Source: Wyeomyia smithii (lineage: Eukaryota; Arthropoda; Insecta; Diptera; Culicidae). Taken from it: 64,000 nt of DNA. How positions within the stretch are numbered: the first letter of the stretch is position 1; each line of letters opens with the position of its first letter. Under the pieces are notes generated by a model that worked only from the letters and a program-made list of their open reading frames with translations, did not search any database and had not been told where the DNA came from. Made by a program: the position numbers and the translations under genes. Shown here in pieces: positions 1-12,289 of the stretch. The stretch lies in assembly GCF_029784165.1 (NCBI RefSeq), contig NC_073694.1, positions 36,995,006-37,059,005 of the forward strand, given 5' to 3'.

Positions 1-143
1 GAAATGGTGACGTGGGACTAAACACTGTTATTACTGTAATTCCAGACAGAATAAATTTGTTTGTTTAGTGATTTTCGTAACTTAATTCTCAGCTTGACAC
101 TCGAAAAAACATCATTTATACTTGGTGATGTTAGGCCTGTAGT

Positions 144-144
<1 letters not shown>

Positions 145-178
<34 letters not shown>
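145..178. repeat. Poly-T run (34 nt)
   Basis: Uninterrupted T run of about 34 bases inside AT-rich sequence. It could be a retrotransposon poly-A tail on the minus strand, but I saw no recognisable element body next to it. Length is prone to assembly and sequencing error. Confidence 0.9.
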
Positions 179-179
<1 letters not shown>

Positions 180-784
180 GTGCAAACAACAGTTAACAAT
201 TACAACGAAGTTGAAGTTAAAAAAAAATTCATTTTTGTTTTTTTCTCCTCATGTTTGCTCCATTTGCCAACTATTCCATGCACTGTATTACGAAAACAAC
301 TAATATAAGTATATTTTTTTATTTGTAAAATTGAAAATAAAAAAAAATCTAGCAATGTAAAAATGAAAAAAGAAAGATTCTGAATAGATCTAAGTAAATG
401 GACAAAAAAATTCACAAGCAATCGCCGGCTCTTACTCTATAAGATAGTGTTTTGGGAACTTCCTCGTTCGATATTATGTTGGTCACGATTATTTCGAGTG
501 AATATCAGAGATAAGAAATAAATAAAAATAACTTATGACCGTTGAAAAACATTCATTTCTTGTTGAGTACTTTATGGTTTTTATGGTAATCATATTCATG
601 AGATAAACTTTCGATCACCATCAGTAGCAGCATTGCAGTTTTGATTGCACGCGTATAGAAGTCTTGCCCGCTGCAATGATAGACGACGAGAAACTAGCAG
701 CCCTCTGCTCCACATATACTCTACGGTACTGTTGCTTTTATCAGCATGTTTTCTTTCAAGACACCAGTTTCTATTACGCTCTAA
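179..784. other. Unassigned AT-rich sequence
   Basis: No gene, inverted repeat or tandem array recognised. Small open frames here are low-complexity (Phe, Lys, Leu rich) and read as chance. Confidence 0.5.
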
Positions 785-1340
785 CAGCAGGTTTAGAAAT
801 TGTTCAAGAAAAGGGGTTGTTTTATACTTTCCGAAAAACCTTTACCTTCGAGACATCAAATAAGTCTAGGTTTATGGAAGCAAACATAAATTGACCTATT
901 GGGATCGAGGCGAATGACCAACACATGGTTAAAACCTCGTTAAAATAAATAAATAAATAATTGACCTATTGGAACAGCGAGACTCTGTCAATTTTTGTTT
1001 TTTTTTATATTGATACAGAGAATATTACAGGGAATGGTTGGTGTCTTTCCATGTCGTCTGTGCTAGGAATGCTCGCATGTAATTGGTTCATTGTTCGCGT
1101 AAATTTGTCCTTGGCACTTTTTATTATTTTTTACCGCTTAGCAATGAAAAAATAATGATGACTAGCATATTACAAAATTATTCAACATTTTATCTATCCA
1201 ACAACATATTGGTTATTGTTATATGTTATATAGTTTGAAATCTGACGCAACATTTGCCAGTTTCATGTCCAATTTTACAGAATGCGTACCAGTACAGAAA
1301 ACAAAGACGTAGTCCCTCGTCAAAAACGGGTAACCAATTT
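785..1340 (+). repeat. Dispersed repeat, copy A
   Basis: This stretch matches the reverse complement of 28,185-28,690 over roughly 500 bp. Shared blocks include AAGCAAACATAAATTGACC, GGAATGCTCGCATGT and TTTTATCTATCCA, in the same order. It differs from copy B by an inserted 56-bp segment (905-960). I saw no terminal inverted repeats or coding potential, so the class is unknown; the upstream edge near 785 is approximate. Confidence 0.8.
905..960 (+). mobile_element. Extremely 5'-truncated non-LTR retrotransposon tail
   Basis: A 56-bp insert ending in (AAAT)n repeats and flanked by a near-perfect 14-bp duplication: TTGACCTATTGGGA at 891-904 and TTGACCTATTGGAA at 961-974. The paralogous repeat at 28,185-28,690 has only one copy of this 14-mer and no insert, so it serves as an empty site. 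An A-rich repeat tail with a 14-bp target duplication is typical of target-primed reverse transcription. The parent family cannot be named from 56 bp. Confidence 0.8.
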
Positions 1341-1737
1341 ATATGACCATTTTTAATCTAGCTGAATCTTTGCATAGACGACACTATAGGCGAAAAATGC
1401 CATTTTGTGCGGTAGGGTTAATTTTTTGGATAACGACTAACTTTTGAGAAGCTATTGAAAAATGCTATTTTTGGAAGGTATTAATGACTACAAATATTTT
1501 TACGACCAAAACGTTTTTTTTGATCGATGTGACGTCTTAAAAATCTTATATTTTTTTCATAAAAACTTCAAAAGATTGACTAAACAATACAACCGGTCCG
1601 ATCGATCCGGCGAAGTTGTAGATAGTAATTTTGTCCTTCCAAAAAAATTTTTTTTATATTTTTCCAAATCTGTATCATATTTCCAGTTCACTTATTTTTC
1701 GATTTCCCTACTGCACATACTGTCTGCCTAATGAACA
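1341..1737. other. Unassigned AT-rich sequence
   Basis: No gene or complete element recognised. The style (long A and T runs, CCGGTCCGATCGATCCGG-like block near 1595) resembles decayed foldback DNA, but I could not pair the ends. Confidence 0.4.
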
Positions 1738-4700
1738 AAGGCTATGAGAAGCTATAGAAACCAAAAAAGTCTCAGAAGCTGGAGAGAGGAAGAAACTGAA
1801 ACTAAAGAAAGTATAGAAGGTGATAAAAGCAGAAGACGCTGAAGAAGCGAAAGGAGTTGAAAAGCTAAACATGTCTTCGGACTGAGATCACCGTGTGCTT
1901 TATTTCGTCGGGTTTAAATAGATTTTTGGTGAGCGAAAGGTTAACCACAAAAAAGGGTAAAATGCTGAAGAAGCTGAAAAATCTAAAGATGGGTAGAGAA
2001 ACCAATATAGAAAAACTAAAGAAGATAGACAATTCAAAAATACGAAAATACCAAGGTAAAGAAAAAAGAAAAGATAGACAAGTTGAAAAATTTAAAGTAA
2101 ATTAAGAAACTAAATAAATCAGAAAATTAAAGCAGATTGAAAAGCTGAAGAAGCCAAAGAAGTCAAAGAAGTCAAAAAAGATAGAGAAGCTGAAGAATCT
2201 AAAAATACTCAAGAAGCTGAAAAAGCTGAGTATGCGAAAAAAATAGATGGATAGAAAAAGCTAGGGGAGCCAAAGAAATTAAAGGACTTAAATAAGCAGA
2301 AGAAGTTAATGAAGCTGAAGAAGCTAAGCAAATTAGAGAAACTAACGTAGATGAAGAAACTAAAGAAGTTAGGGAGCTGAAGGAACTCCTTATTCTCAAA
2401 AGCCAAAAAAATGAAAGAGTAGAACAAACTTGAAGAGCTAGAAAAGCTGAAAAAGGTGCAACAGTTTTAAACTTCTCAGGCTTCCGTCCCTGGGTGATTT
2501 ATTTTTTCGGATTTTAATTTATTTTCGGTAAGTGAAACGAAAACAGATTGTGTTAAATGGTGAAAAGAAAAGCTCACCGAGTGTTAATTTTACGCCGACA
2601 AAAATAAAATGAAAATCCTTAGGAAGTTTAAAAAACAGAAAAAAAGGTTAGTATTGAAAAAGGTCAGTATAGAAAAAGAAGCTTATATGTTTAAAAATTA
2701 CAAAAGCATTAGGAAAGGAAGAATGCAGATAAAGAAACAAGACGAAAAGGGGAGATGAAAATAAAACTAGTAATATACTAAGCTGAGCAAACTAGCGAAA
2801 GATGTGGAAAATGCTGAAAAAGTTGATAAAGACAACGAAGCTGAACGCGAGGAAGTTGGAAGAGATAATGAAGCTGGAGATGCTAAAAAAAGTTACTAAA
2901 ACTAAATAACCTGCAAAAACTAAAAAACACTTAAGATAATACAGAAGCTGAAATAGCTAAGGACACTAAAATAGTTAACAGAGCTAGTGAAGCAGAAGTA
3001 GCCAAAGAGGCTAAAGAAGCCTGCAGAAGCTTGGAATAGAAAAAGAAGCCGCGGAAACTGAAGAAATTCAATGAGCCAAAGAAGCTAAGTAAAGTAAACA
3101 AAAAAGAAGTACATAAATATAAAAAAATGAACAATCTAATGAACGTGAAGGAGATAATAAAGCTGAATAAGCAAAAAAAATTAAAGAAACTAACATATAT
3201 AAAGGAACTAGGGAGCTGAAGAAGCTTATGAATATTAGAAGCCAAAGAAGCTGAAGAAATAAACAAAGGCAAGGACGCTAAGGAGAGTAAAAAAGTTAAA
3301 CAGTTCAAAGAGCTAGAGGTTCTGAAAAAGATGAAAACACAAAGAAGTAGAAAACGCTAAAAAATTATTGTTGTATTAACTTAAAGCTGCAAAAAAAAGC
3401 TGGAGATGCTAAAACGGTTATTAAAGGTAAAGAAACTGCAAGAGCTGAACAATGCTCCAAGAAGCTAAACCAGCTGAGTAAACTAAAATAGCTATTGAAG
3501 CTAGAGAAGCGAAAAAAGCAGGTAAAAAGATTTAAAAAAAGCTGAAGAAACAAAACCTTTCAAAAACTAAAGAAGCCAAATATCGAAAAAGGAACGGTAG
3601 AAACTGGAGATATTCAAGAAACCAAATAAGCTAAGAAAAGAAAAGGAAAATGGGAAGCGAAAAAAGCTACAGAAATTAAAAGGACTAGAGAAGTTCATGA
3701 AGATAAAGAAGCTAAAGAAGCTAGTGAGGATGAAAAGAGGTAATGAAGCTGGATAAGTAAAATTATTGAAGAAGTTGATGAAGATTCGGAAACTGAAAAA
3801 CAAAAGAAGCTTATAAATCTTAAAAGCCAAAGCAGCTGAAGGAATCAATAAAGTCAAAGAAGCTGAGGAAACGTGAAAAGTAACACAAGCTTAGAGAAGT
3901 TGAAAGAGATAAAAAACAGAAAAACTAAAAAAATAGGACAGTAAAGACGCTGCAAAAGCAATACAAAGGCTGTTACAAATTTTGAATAGTTTTCATGTCC
4001 ACGGTTATCAAAGTTAGCTAAGGGGAGGGCAAAAAATAAATAACACTGGAAAGAAAAAAAAAGGAAAAGCTTTCATAAAAAACTGTGAGCAAGTTGCGAC
4101 GTTTGTAACTTGCATGCAAGAGTGTGTTAAAAATTTCATTAAATTTTAATGACACTTTCACTTTCACTGGACTTTTTTGTTGCTAAATTAAGCATATTCG
4201 CTATCGAAAAGTCAATAATATTAACAAAACGGGTTAATTTTTTTTTCTTCCCTTTCCAATTTTCGATATTTTTGAAGAGGGGGGAGGGGAGGGGGGTGAT
4301 GACAAAAAATGAAAATGAATTGTGCATCGGCCTAACTTAAGTTAAAGAAGCTAAAACGAACGAGGAAGCCAATGGAGTTAAAGAAACTAAGGAAAATAGA
4401 GAAGCAAGTGAACTTGAAGAATTTGAAAAAGTTTAGAAAAACTGAACAAGCTAAAAAGAAGCTGTGGAAGATGAAAAGTCAGTGAAGCTAAAGAAGCAAA
4501 TAATCAAAAAAAAAAAAGAAGTAGGAAAAATAAAAAAAATAAAAACAATTAAAAAATGAGGGAAATAACGAAAAGTTCCATAGAAAACTATGGAAACTAA
4601 ATTAAAGGAGATGAAAAGCAAAATAAGTCAAAGAAGCGACGTCAAAAATCATAATTTCGAAGAAGCTATAGGAGTTTTAAAAGTCAAAGCTAGAGAAAAT

Positions 4701-6235
4701 ATAGAATTCAATGAACGTAAAGAAGCTTATTAGCTGGAAAAGCAAAGCAAGCTAGAGAAGCTAACGAAAATACTGACGCAAAAGAAGCTGATGGAGCTTG
4801 AGACGCATAAAAGTGAAGGATGCTAAAAATGATAAAGCTAAAAAGGTTAAAAAAGCTACTGAAGTGGAGAAAGCTAAAAAGCTTCAGCAAAGCTAAAAAA
4901 ACTCAAAAAAATAAAAATATAGGAGAAATCGTCAAAAAAATTTAAAAACAATTGCAAAAATTGAATTAAAAATCTGAAGAAAATAAAAAGCTAAAAAGAA
5001 GCGAATGGCGCTAAAAAGGAAAAATCTATAGATGAGGCAGGAGTTAAAGAAGTTCATGAAGCTAAACAAACCAGTGGAGCTAAAGAAGCTGATGGAGATA
5101 AAAAGCATAAAAGTAAAAGAAGCTGAAGATGCTGAACAAGCTGAAAAGGTTAAAGAAAAGCTAAAGAAACTGAAAAAAAAACTACTGGAGTAGAAAAAAC
5201 TGATAGAAAGAAGAAATTACGCAGCGTAAGCTGAAGAAGCTCTTGAGGCTAAAGAAACTGAGGAGCAAATCAAGCTGAAGGAGATAATCAAGCAGAAACA
5301 GCGAAGTAAACTAGGGAAACTAACGGAAATAATTAAGCTTAAGAAGCGGCAGGAGCTTGGGAAGCATAAAAATAAAGAAGCTGGAGATACTAGAGAAGCC
5401 AAAATAGTCAAAACAAGCTGGAGAAGCAGAAAAAGTTATTAACCCTCTAGTGCCCAGTGCCGCCTTCAGACGGCCTTCACTTGAACCTCTAAAAAGTTTC
5501 AATAAGAACTAATGAGATGTTTATAAAGCTTCATACCGATTTTTTTGAAGTCCGTCAGAAATTAATTTGGGCATTAGAGGATTGAAGCGGAAAAAAATGA
5601 AAAAGTTATAAACAAAACCTAATAAAATAGCTAAAAAGCTAAAAAATATAAACAAAGTAAAGTAGCTGAACAAGAACAGACGCAACAAGAGTTGAAGAAT
5701 CTGAAAGAGCGAAAACACCTAGACAAACTAACAAAAGCCAAATGAAACTGAAAGGGCCAATGAAGTTCACGAAGCAAAAAATATAAAAAAAAACTGAGAA
5801 ATCAAAGAAGCTGAAGAAACTAAATATTCCAAGCAAACTAGAAAATTAAAAGAAAACCCCGAAAAGCTAAGAAGGTGAAGAGTCTGAGAAATTTAAAGAA
5901 GATATGAAACTTAAAAGTTGAAATTTGAAAAGGCCAATGAAACTAAAACGCAAAATAAGAGCGCAAAAAACTGAAAATATGGAAATAATTTAAGAAGCTG
6001 AATAAGTTAGGGGAACTTGAGAGCTGAATAAACAGTATCCTTAACCAGAAAAGCTAGCAAAACTGAAGAACCTGAAAAATCTGATTATGTCAAAAAAAAC
6101 TTGAAAAGCTAAAGTAAGAGTCAAAATATCTAAAATGCTAAAAAATCTTAGAGAGTAGATAAAAACTTGAAATGCCAAACAAAATAAGAAGGTTTAAAAC
6201 CCTAAGGAGGCTAATGAAGCAAAAGAAGATTTACT
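1738..6235 (+). repeat. Decayed purine-strand array of GAAGCTAAA-like units
   Basis: About 4.5 kb in which the plus strand is dominated by A and G, built from short variants of GAAGCT, AAAGCT, GAAACT and AAGAAGCTGAAG. Read in one frame an intact unit would give Glu-Ala-Lys-Glu-Ala, but stops are frequent in all frames. The Leu/Phe/Ser-rich open frames on the minus strand look like by-products of composition. Longer similarities show higher-order copies: 3220-3285 against 3805-3871 (offset ~585), 4752-4830 against 5311-5390 (~560), and non-purine inserts 1868-1962 against 2465-2590 (~597). A non-repetitive gap lies at about 3985-4330, and a MITE interrupts at 5443. It could be an old minisatellite, or a decayed repetitive coding sequence. 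Confidence 0.85.
5443..5581. mobile_element. Short MITE with TTAA-type target site
   Basis: 139 bp with inverted ends CCCTCTAGTGCCCA and TGGGCATTAGAGGA. It is flanked by TTAA (5439-5442) and TTGA (5582-5585), consistent with a piggyBac-type TTAA duplication with one later substitution. No coding capacity. It interrupts the purine array, so it is younger than that array. Confidence 0.75.
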
Positions 6236-6424
6236 GATTTTTTATTGACCTTTTTTTAGTTTTTGTCTGATTTTTTTCTTAATGCAAAGGTTGATTTAAC
6301 TTTGATCTTTGATCTTTTTTATGTGAGTATAAAAAAATATGCACGCCAAATTTGGTGGAGGATGGAACGAATTTTGTTTTCAGGAATTAATTACTTATAG
6401 CAACAATCACGCAAAATCATTCTA

Positions 6425-7409
6425 GGGGAGCTGCTCCATTAAGCATCTCATTAAGCCGATATTCACGAGGACTGCACGGATTAAACACCAAATTTTCACG
6501 AAATCACTGAACAAATTAACAAGATACACTTACGTGCTCTTATGGAATCGTTCAGCATTGGAAATTTAGTAAACTTAGCTAGATTTATCCTGAATTTTTT
6601 AAAACAAACCATTTTTTAAAACTCTTCCATATCCATCTCAAAACATGAATCACTGCTCAATTATTCATCTCACGACGCCCCCATATTCATCATACTGTTA
6701 ATCCTGAATCAACGTAGCCGCAGACCGTCGTAGTAGGTTACCTAGATATCTGCTGTAGTTGTTTACGTGCAAAATTGGTAACCTAGGTAACCACTGAAGT
6801 GCTGTCGATTTATGTCAATTATGTCGGCATAATTCAACATTTTCAGTATGATTTTTTTCGTATTATCAGAAACCGATTCGGCAACTTCTGATTTTCTTCA
6901 ACGAAGTGAAAACAGATGAAAATACATACAGTTGAAATTTGATGATTGTAGAAACTCATCTCATATATTTCTGCTAATTCAGGCTTGTTTTTGAAAATTT
7001 GAGGTGAACATTTCAAAGATCAAAGTATTCTTAGTGTAGTGAGTGATTTTGTTCAGTGATTAAAATTATGAGTGGTCCGCTAGTGATGAAAAAAACTTTG
7101 GTTGGCTGCTGAACGAGTCTCGTTGTAGCCGTATAGAACACTACGCGGATTCTGTTTCCTGAGGAAGGGGATAGATTTAAAGCAGTTTTCGAGTGCGGAT
7201 GCCCGAATATAATATCAAATTTAGAGCTTTTTAGTTAGTTTTTGGGGATTCTACTTTATGACAAATCTAAAGTGAAATAGGAAGAATCCATTTCATCGAT
7301 TAGCAGAATGGTTTAGTTAGAAAATATGCGTTTTTTCCTGTTTTCAATTGTGTTTTCATGTTGTGTGAGATGAATATATGGGCTGAGATGAATAATGGAG
7401 CAGTTCCCC
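6425..7409. mobile_element. 985-bp foldback element with TA target duplication
   Basis: The ends are inverted repeats: GGGGAGCTGCTCCATTAAGC on the left pairs with an ending that contains ATGGAGCAGTTCCCC. TA dinucleotides lie directly outside both ends (6423-6424 and 7410-7411). There is no transposase. The TA duplication and terminal inverted repeats suggest a non-autonomous Tc1/mariner-superfamily element. Confidence 0.75.
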
Positions 7410-7411
7410 TA

Positions 7412-8600
7412 TTGTATTTGCTTGTGATGATTATTGAACATTTTAGTTTTGGATTCCAGTCTACCAGTCTTAATACACAATCTAACTTCGATCAACGCTT
7501 CGGTTTATTGTAGCCTTCTTCAAAGGAATCCCAACATACTCTATTGGTGGAATCAAAGTGCACACTTCAACCCTGTCCCGGTTACTAGGGTGTGAGTAAA
7601 AACAATAAAAGAGAGGTTTCAGTAAAATATAATCGCCTAGCGGCAAAATCAATATTTATATGCAACCGGGTGGTGCTGCTTTGTACGGCTTCTCAGCTAT
7701 TTCAGATGTTGATGGTGGCGTGTTCATACCTGTCCAGGTGGAAGATATGCAAAAGGGGGTTGAGAAGAAGACTGGATGTCAATAGCGTATTTCTATTCGA
7801 GTCCCATTCTTTACCGAGTTTCAACATACGCTCAAGGTGAATTGTCGGAGCATCTATTCTCAGAATTGTATGCTGATTTCAGAGTCCGGCCGAGTTAGAG
7901 TATATTCCCCCAATTTATAGTGTATCATTCCGGCCATTAGCCAGTAAAATGTTATGCTTGCCTCAGCAGTCATTGCTCGCCACCTACACATCCGGAGCGG
8001 AACATCCGATCGTATCAACAGTGGGATGCTTCTCCGAAACTAGTACCCCGGCTGTCTGTACTATGCCAATGTGTAAAAAATGCAAAGATACAAATCCGGT
8101 GCCGCATGTGAGGCAAACCAAGCAAATTTTCTAATCTTTCACCCGACTGACTACTGCCCGGTGCTCTACTTCCATAAATTTCAATTTCAATCAAACAAAC
8201 TGCCCCGATTTGCCGGTGGTCACACCAGTTAAACAGCGAGCCGACCATTTCGCGCTAATTAGGGCTAGTTTAAGGTTACTCGCGTTATTATTACGTGAAT
8301 AAATATATCATCGAAACCGGAGTTGAGCTTTGCACCCGTTGCCGATTTGATTGACGGTTTTATTACGTTTTGCTATCGGTCGATTGTGTGGCCTTGCGTT
8401 ATCTTTATTTTGGGGGATATAATTTGATTAAAATGACCTTTCTTTTGCCAATTGTACTGTCGAATGACTGCGACACGTGTTCAACCAGATGGGGTTCGAA
8501 CTAGTGAGCATGTGAGCGAAAAATGCACTGAAAATATTAGTTCTTCAAATTTTGTTTCTCATAACGACCGTATTGGTAACTCAGAACGAAAACAACAAAG
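7412..8600. other. Unassigned sequence
   Basis: No gene recognised; frames of up to about 80 codons lack family motifs. The only structured element seen is the weak hammerhead-like block at 7476-7530. Confidence 0.4.
7476..7530 (-). ncRNA. Degenerate hammerhead-like motif (weak)
   Basis: The minus strand reads TTGAAGAAGGC, a short spacer, then ACCGAAGCGTTG. This parallels the CTGAAGA ... CGAAACGT pattern of hammerhead ribozymes described in Penelope-like retroelements. Two core positions differ (C to T in CUGA, A to G in GAAA), so catalysis is not expected. It is best read as a fossil end of such an element, or as chance. Confidence 0.25.
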
Positions 8601-8602
8601 TA

Positions 8603-9864
8603 GGGTAAGGGCACCGATTTTGGCCATAGTATGTTATGTATGAGAGATGTTTGTCCTTCTTCCTTCGTAAAATATGCAATTGAATAATTTCAACGGGGAA
8701 ATCGGATGAAATTCACTATATTCTGCACTAACAATGAGTTTAAATAATCAAATTATGTTGCATTGTTTACATATTTTCCAATCAAAAAACTTCTCTAGAC
8801 TCCTGTTTTGGCCATAGCATTTCTAAATTGGCCACTTGGGTCTCCTATTTTGGCCAATTCGCGAAAAATTTGAAGTCACACGAATTTATTCTATATATTT
8901 ACTTTATCATAAAGATATATTTTAACAGCAGAAAATCTTCGTTTTCTAACTAACCAAAGGGCCAGTAGATATAATAATCAAACTAAATAATGAGATTATA
9001 TTCACACATAGCTGCAGGGTAAAGTACTCCAAGTTAGAATTTGTTTAAATTTAATAGGATGCTTACATCACATCATTGACCTAAATTAATTTTTCGTCTG
9101 TCATTGATCTACATTAAAAAGCTCTTTCCTTTTTTACATGGAAACTTTTTCGTATTATTTGCCAAAATCAACTTCGGTAACTCAAGTGCCATTTATTGAC
9201 AATCCGAAGCGTTAGTTTTGGTAAATACAAATGAAGTTACAGATTTGTAAAGAATCTGAACAAACGGAGACTTTCTAATCTCAAACCAGTTTTGTAGTTT
9301 CACATATCTCATGCGATTAAAATATCAGTCCGAAAAACTCCATACATTTTATGTTTTGCATAAACATCAATACGTTACCATGGTTTTGTTAACATATGGC
9401 GAATAGCAGGATTGTGAATCATGGAATTGCATTAATATGTGGCCAAGAATGGATCAATGAACGTTTTTGGGAGCTGTAGGTAATTTTGATATTGCAGAGA
9501 AAAAATCACACCAAAATGTCTACTTTTTTATCCATGTGCTGTAGTGAATTGTGCCTGATGCTGGTAACAAGATTTGTTATAGAAATGGGCAAATTTGAAC
9601 AAAGTTATGCTCTATGAAAAGTAGCTTCAAACTACCTAAACGTTGGGTTGTATAGTGAACTGGAGAAAGCATAGTTAGTTCCTTCATTAAAACTAAAATA
9701 CGCATATTTATTTGCTTAAGTTTGTGATAGTTTTTTTGAATAGTATCAGCAGGTTCAATAGGAGACTTCGAATTAGGAGTAATCTAAAATACTTTTTCAC
9801 AATTATCAATTTTATTCTATCATGGCCAAAACTGGTGCTATGGCCAAAATCGGTGCTTCTACCC
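8603..9864. mobile_element. 1.26-kb foldback element, TA target duplication
   Basis: The left end GGGTAAGGGCACCGATTTTG is inverted at the right end, which contains CCAAAATCGGTGCTTCTACC. TA flanks both sides (8601-8602 and 9865-9866). The phrase TTTTGGCCATAG and close variants recur internally near 8800-8860 and near the right end. No transposase frame. Likely a non-autonomous TA-target element. Confidence 0.75.
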
Positions 9865-9866
9865 TA

Positions 9867-11330
9867 ATCGAAAAAAAACACTTTCACGGATCCTAGAGGT
9901 CCACGACTTATCTGGGGAATTCCTAAATACGCGTAATAAAGCAGCGTGACCGAAATCCATGTCAAAAATCCGTAATAAACACATAAAAATAATTCAGTTA
10001 ATCGGCGAGTCGATCCTAATTCGGATAAGGAATTGTAGAAATATATTGTAAAATCGGTAGATATGTGTCAAATTATGGCGTTCACTGACTGCCTTGTGAG
10101 TGTTTCACGTGGAACCGCTCACTCGGCAGTTCTATTCGACTCGAGTGCGCAGCCTTACCCGGATCATCAGCAGATCATGGCTAATTGAAGCTAACCTCAA
10201 ACGATTCGCCACGGCTCAGTGACGGGCAAGGGAAGTGCGCGCTTATTTATTCTACAGCCAGGCAGCGCGCGCTCGGTTGTTGTTTTTTTCCGCTGCTGCT
10301 ATTGAATGCACGCGCTGTTACATGAGAGACGCGCCTCGAGCTGCGAGCGAAATGTCTCAGTGACATCACGAAATAATATCAAAAAAAAAAAAAACTGAAT
10401 AACTTTTTTGTTAGTTAATGTACGCGCCGCGCAATTAAAGGAGGAAGTTGGAATATGAGACTAATGGAAATCTTACTTGGCGATTTTAGTTTGTAGCGTT
10501 TCCATGTTTGCTCTGTCGATTTTATCGAGCGCAAGGTTTCGTTTCGCTTTACCTTGTACTTTTTGTTTCTCCGTTGATCGCCACAGTAACAGGAAACACG
10601 GAATGGCCAAATTCGCACACGGTTCGGCTTTTTTCGATACATAAAACATGCCAGAGCCGCGCTGCGCACGGGTCTCTACCTCGAAACATTGTCTAATGGA
10701 TGCGTCGGCCATTGTTGAAGTTTCGCAATTACGGTGAATTCGCAGAGTTATTAGGGTACATCAGGTACTGTTTTGCTCGCAGACTGTGAGTCGAATTTTG
10801 GGTGCGGTTGGGTGATTGAACATTCCGACATATTCGGGAATGGGTTTGAAGAACATCGATATTTTTTTCATTCCAACTGTATATTCCACATGACATAAAG
10901 AAACATGTTTCCATTCTACCAATAGTTTTAGCTTTCTGAAATGAGCTAGCAAAAATTGAGACTGAACGGGTCAAAATTATTTGAGTTAAGATGAGTTTAA
11001 ATTATCTAGCACACAAGGAAATTTTGTAACAATTAATAGATTAATTGGAAATTACCGAGTAGAGCCGGTTTTCATTTAGTGTAGTGACTAAAGGGTAACA
11101 AATATTAGCTCTTAATACTGACTTCCGTAAAACGTTAAATGAACTTGGTATCCTGAAATTTTTTTGAAGACTTAAAAAATTGGAGTTCAAGATTACGTTT
11201 AACAACAGAAACAATTTGAATATAACCGACGAATAGAAAATAACTTTTATCTATGGAAAATTCCAATGCTATGAAAATCACTTGGTGTTACCCAAAGTAC
11301 AAATTTGGGATTGAACATTTTTCTACGCTC
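9867..11330. other. Unassigned sequence, including a more GC-rich stretch at 10,080-10,380
   Basis: No element or gene recognised. 10,080-10,380 is richer in GC than its surroundings and contains a CACGTG palindrome near 10,106. That could mark a promoter or a conserved regulatory block, but there is no TATA box, start codon context or exon I can defend. Confidence 0.3.
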
Positions 11331-11333
11331 TGT

Positions 11334-12170
11334 TGCTCCAAACACTGAAGCCAGTCTCTAAGGCAGACTATAATCAAAAACAATTCCAAATTATCCGCAT
11401 ATATAGCATAGGGTGCCAATCACTTATAAGGGAGAAAAAGTAACCTAAAAATTTAAAGAAAAAAACCCTACACAAAATGTTCATTCACCCAAAAAAACAC
11501 TCTATGCAAAATTTTAGCTCGATCGGAAAAAAAACGGGGTGGCGCGAAGCGATCAAGTTTGACCTGAAAAAATTCGGAAAATCACCAAATCGAGATTTTT
11601 TTTTCAGATGATACCATCTTTTGACGTTTTATACATTTTGGAGTCATCTGGGACCAGAAAAAAACTCGAAAACCGAAATTTCATGCACCCCACTCGGTTG
11701 GGCTAATTTTTGGATTTTTAAAGGCCGAAATTCAATCGCTTTGCGCCACCCCATTTTAAGTCCGATTGAGCTGAAATTTTGGACAGGGTGTTTTTTCGGG
11801 TAGGTGAACATTTTGTATGGGGGTTTTCAAAATGATCATTTTCATTGGCACCCTAATATAGCAGTAACGTTGTTAATGCAGAATGAGAACAGAAGTGGGC
11901 CCAGATTGCTTCCTTGCGGCACTCCAGAAGAAGTTGTGAGTGGCTCAGAATGTGATGATCCAAAACTAACAGATACAACTCTTCCAGTCAGATATGATCG
12001 AAACCACTTCAAAAGCATGATTGGAGCCTTTGTTTATCCAGCTTTCGAAGAAGGATGTCACGATTCACACGATCGAACACTGCCCGTGTACACAACGAAC
12101 TCTGAAGGTAAAATTCATATTGATCAAAAGAAATATAATTTTCACACGATGTTTTGTTGACTATTTTGAA
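11334..12170 (-). pseudogene. CR1/Jockey-like reverse transcriptase fragment
   Basis: Decayed non-LTR RT on the minus strand. From high to low coordinates it shows VFDRVNRDILLRKLD (from the palm motif around the first catalytic Asp), then remnants of a GVPQGS-type turn. On the far side of an inserted MITE comes YAIYADNLELFLI, where the catalytic YADD box reads YADN. Frameshifts and stops occur throughout, so it is inactive. No endonuclease or 3' end is attached. The clade is a judgement from motif style. Confidence 0.7.
11411..11853. mobile_element. 443-bp foldback MITE, TA duplication, inside an RT relic
   Basis: Ends GGGTGCCAAT and ATTGGCACCC are perfect inverted repeats flanked by TA (11,409-11,410 and 11,854-11,855). 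The two arms remain complementary over more than 150 bp; for example AAAATGTTCATTCACCC on the left matches GGGTAGGTGAACATTTT on the right. It sits just upstream of the YADN box of the surrounding reverse transcriptase relic, so it inserted after that element. Confidence 0.85.
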
Positions 12171-12289
12171 ATCGTTGTAACCAGCACATGATGCGGATTC
12201 CATCTGAAAGAAAACAGCCGTTGTTGTAGAGAGAGATAGCTGGACAAGAAACACCGCAAAGCAATTTTTCATCATACATGGAGTCTGCC

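Noticed and set aside
2931..5836. Series of minus-strand frames rich in Leu, Phe, Ser that look like membrane proteins
   Set aside because: They are the complement of the GAAGCT-type purine array; hydrophobicity follows directly from composition, and the frames shift repeatedly.
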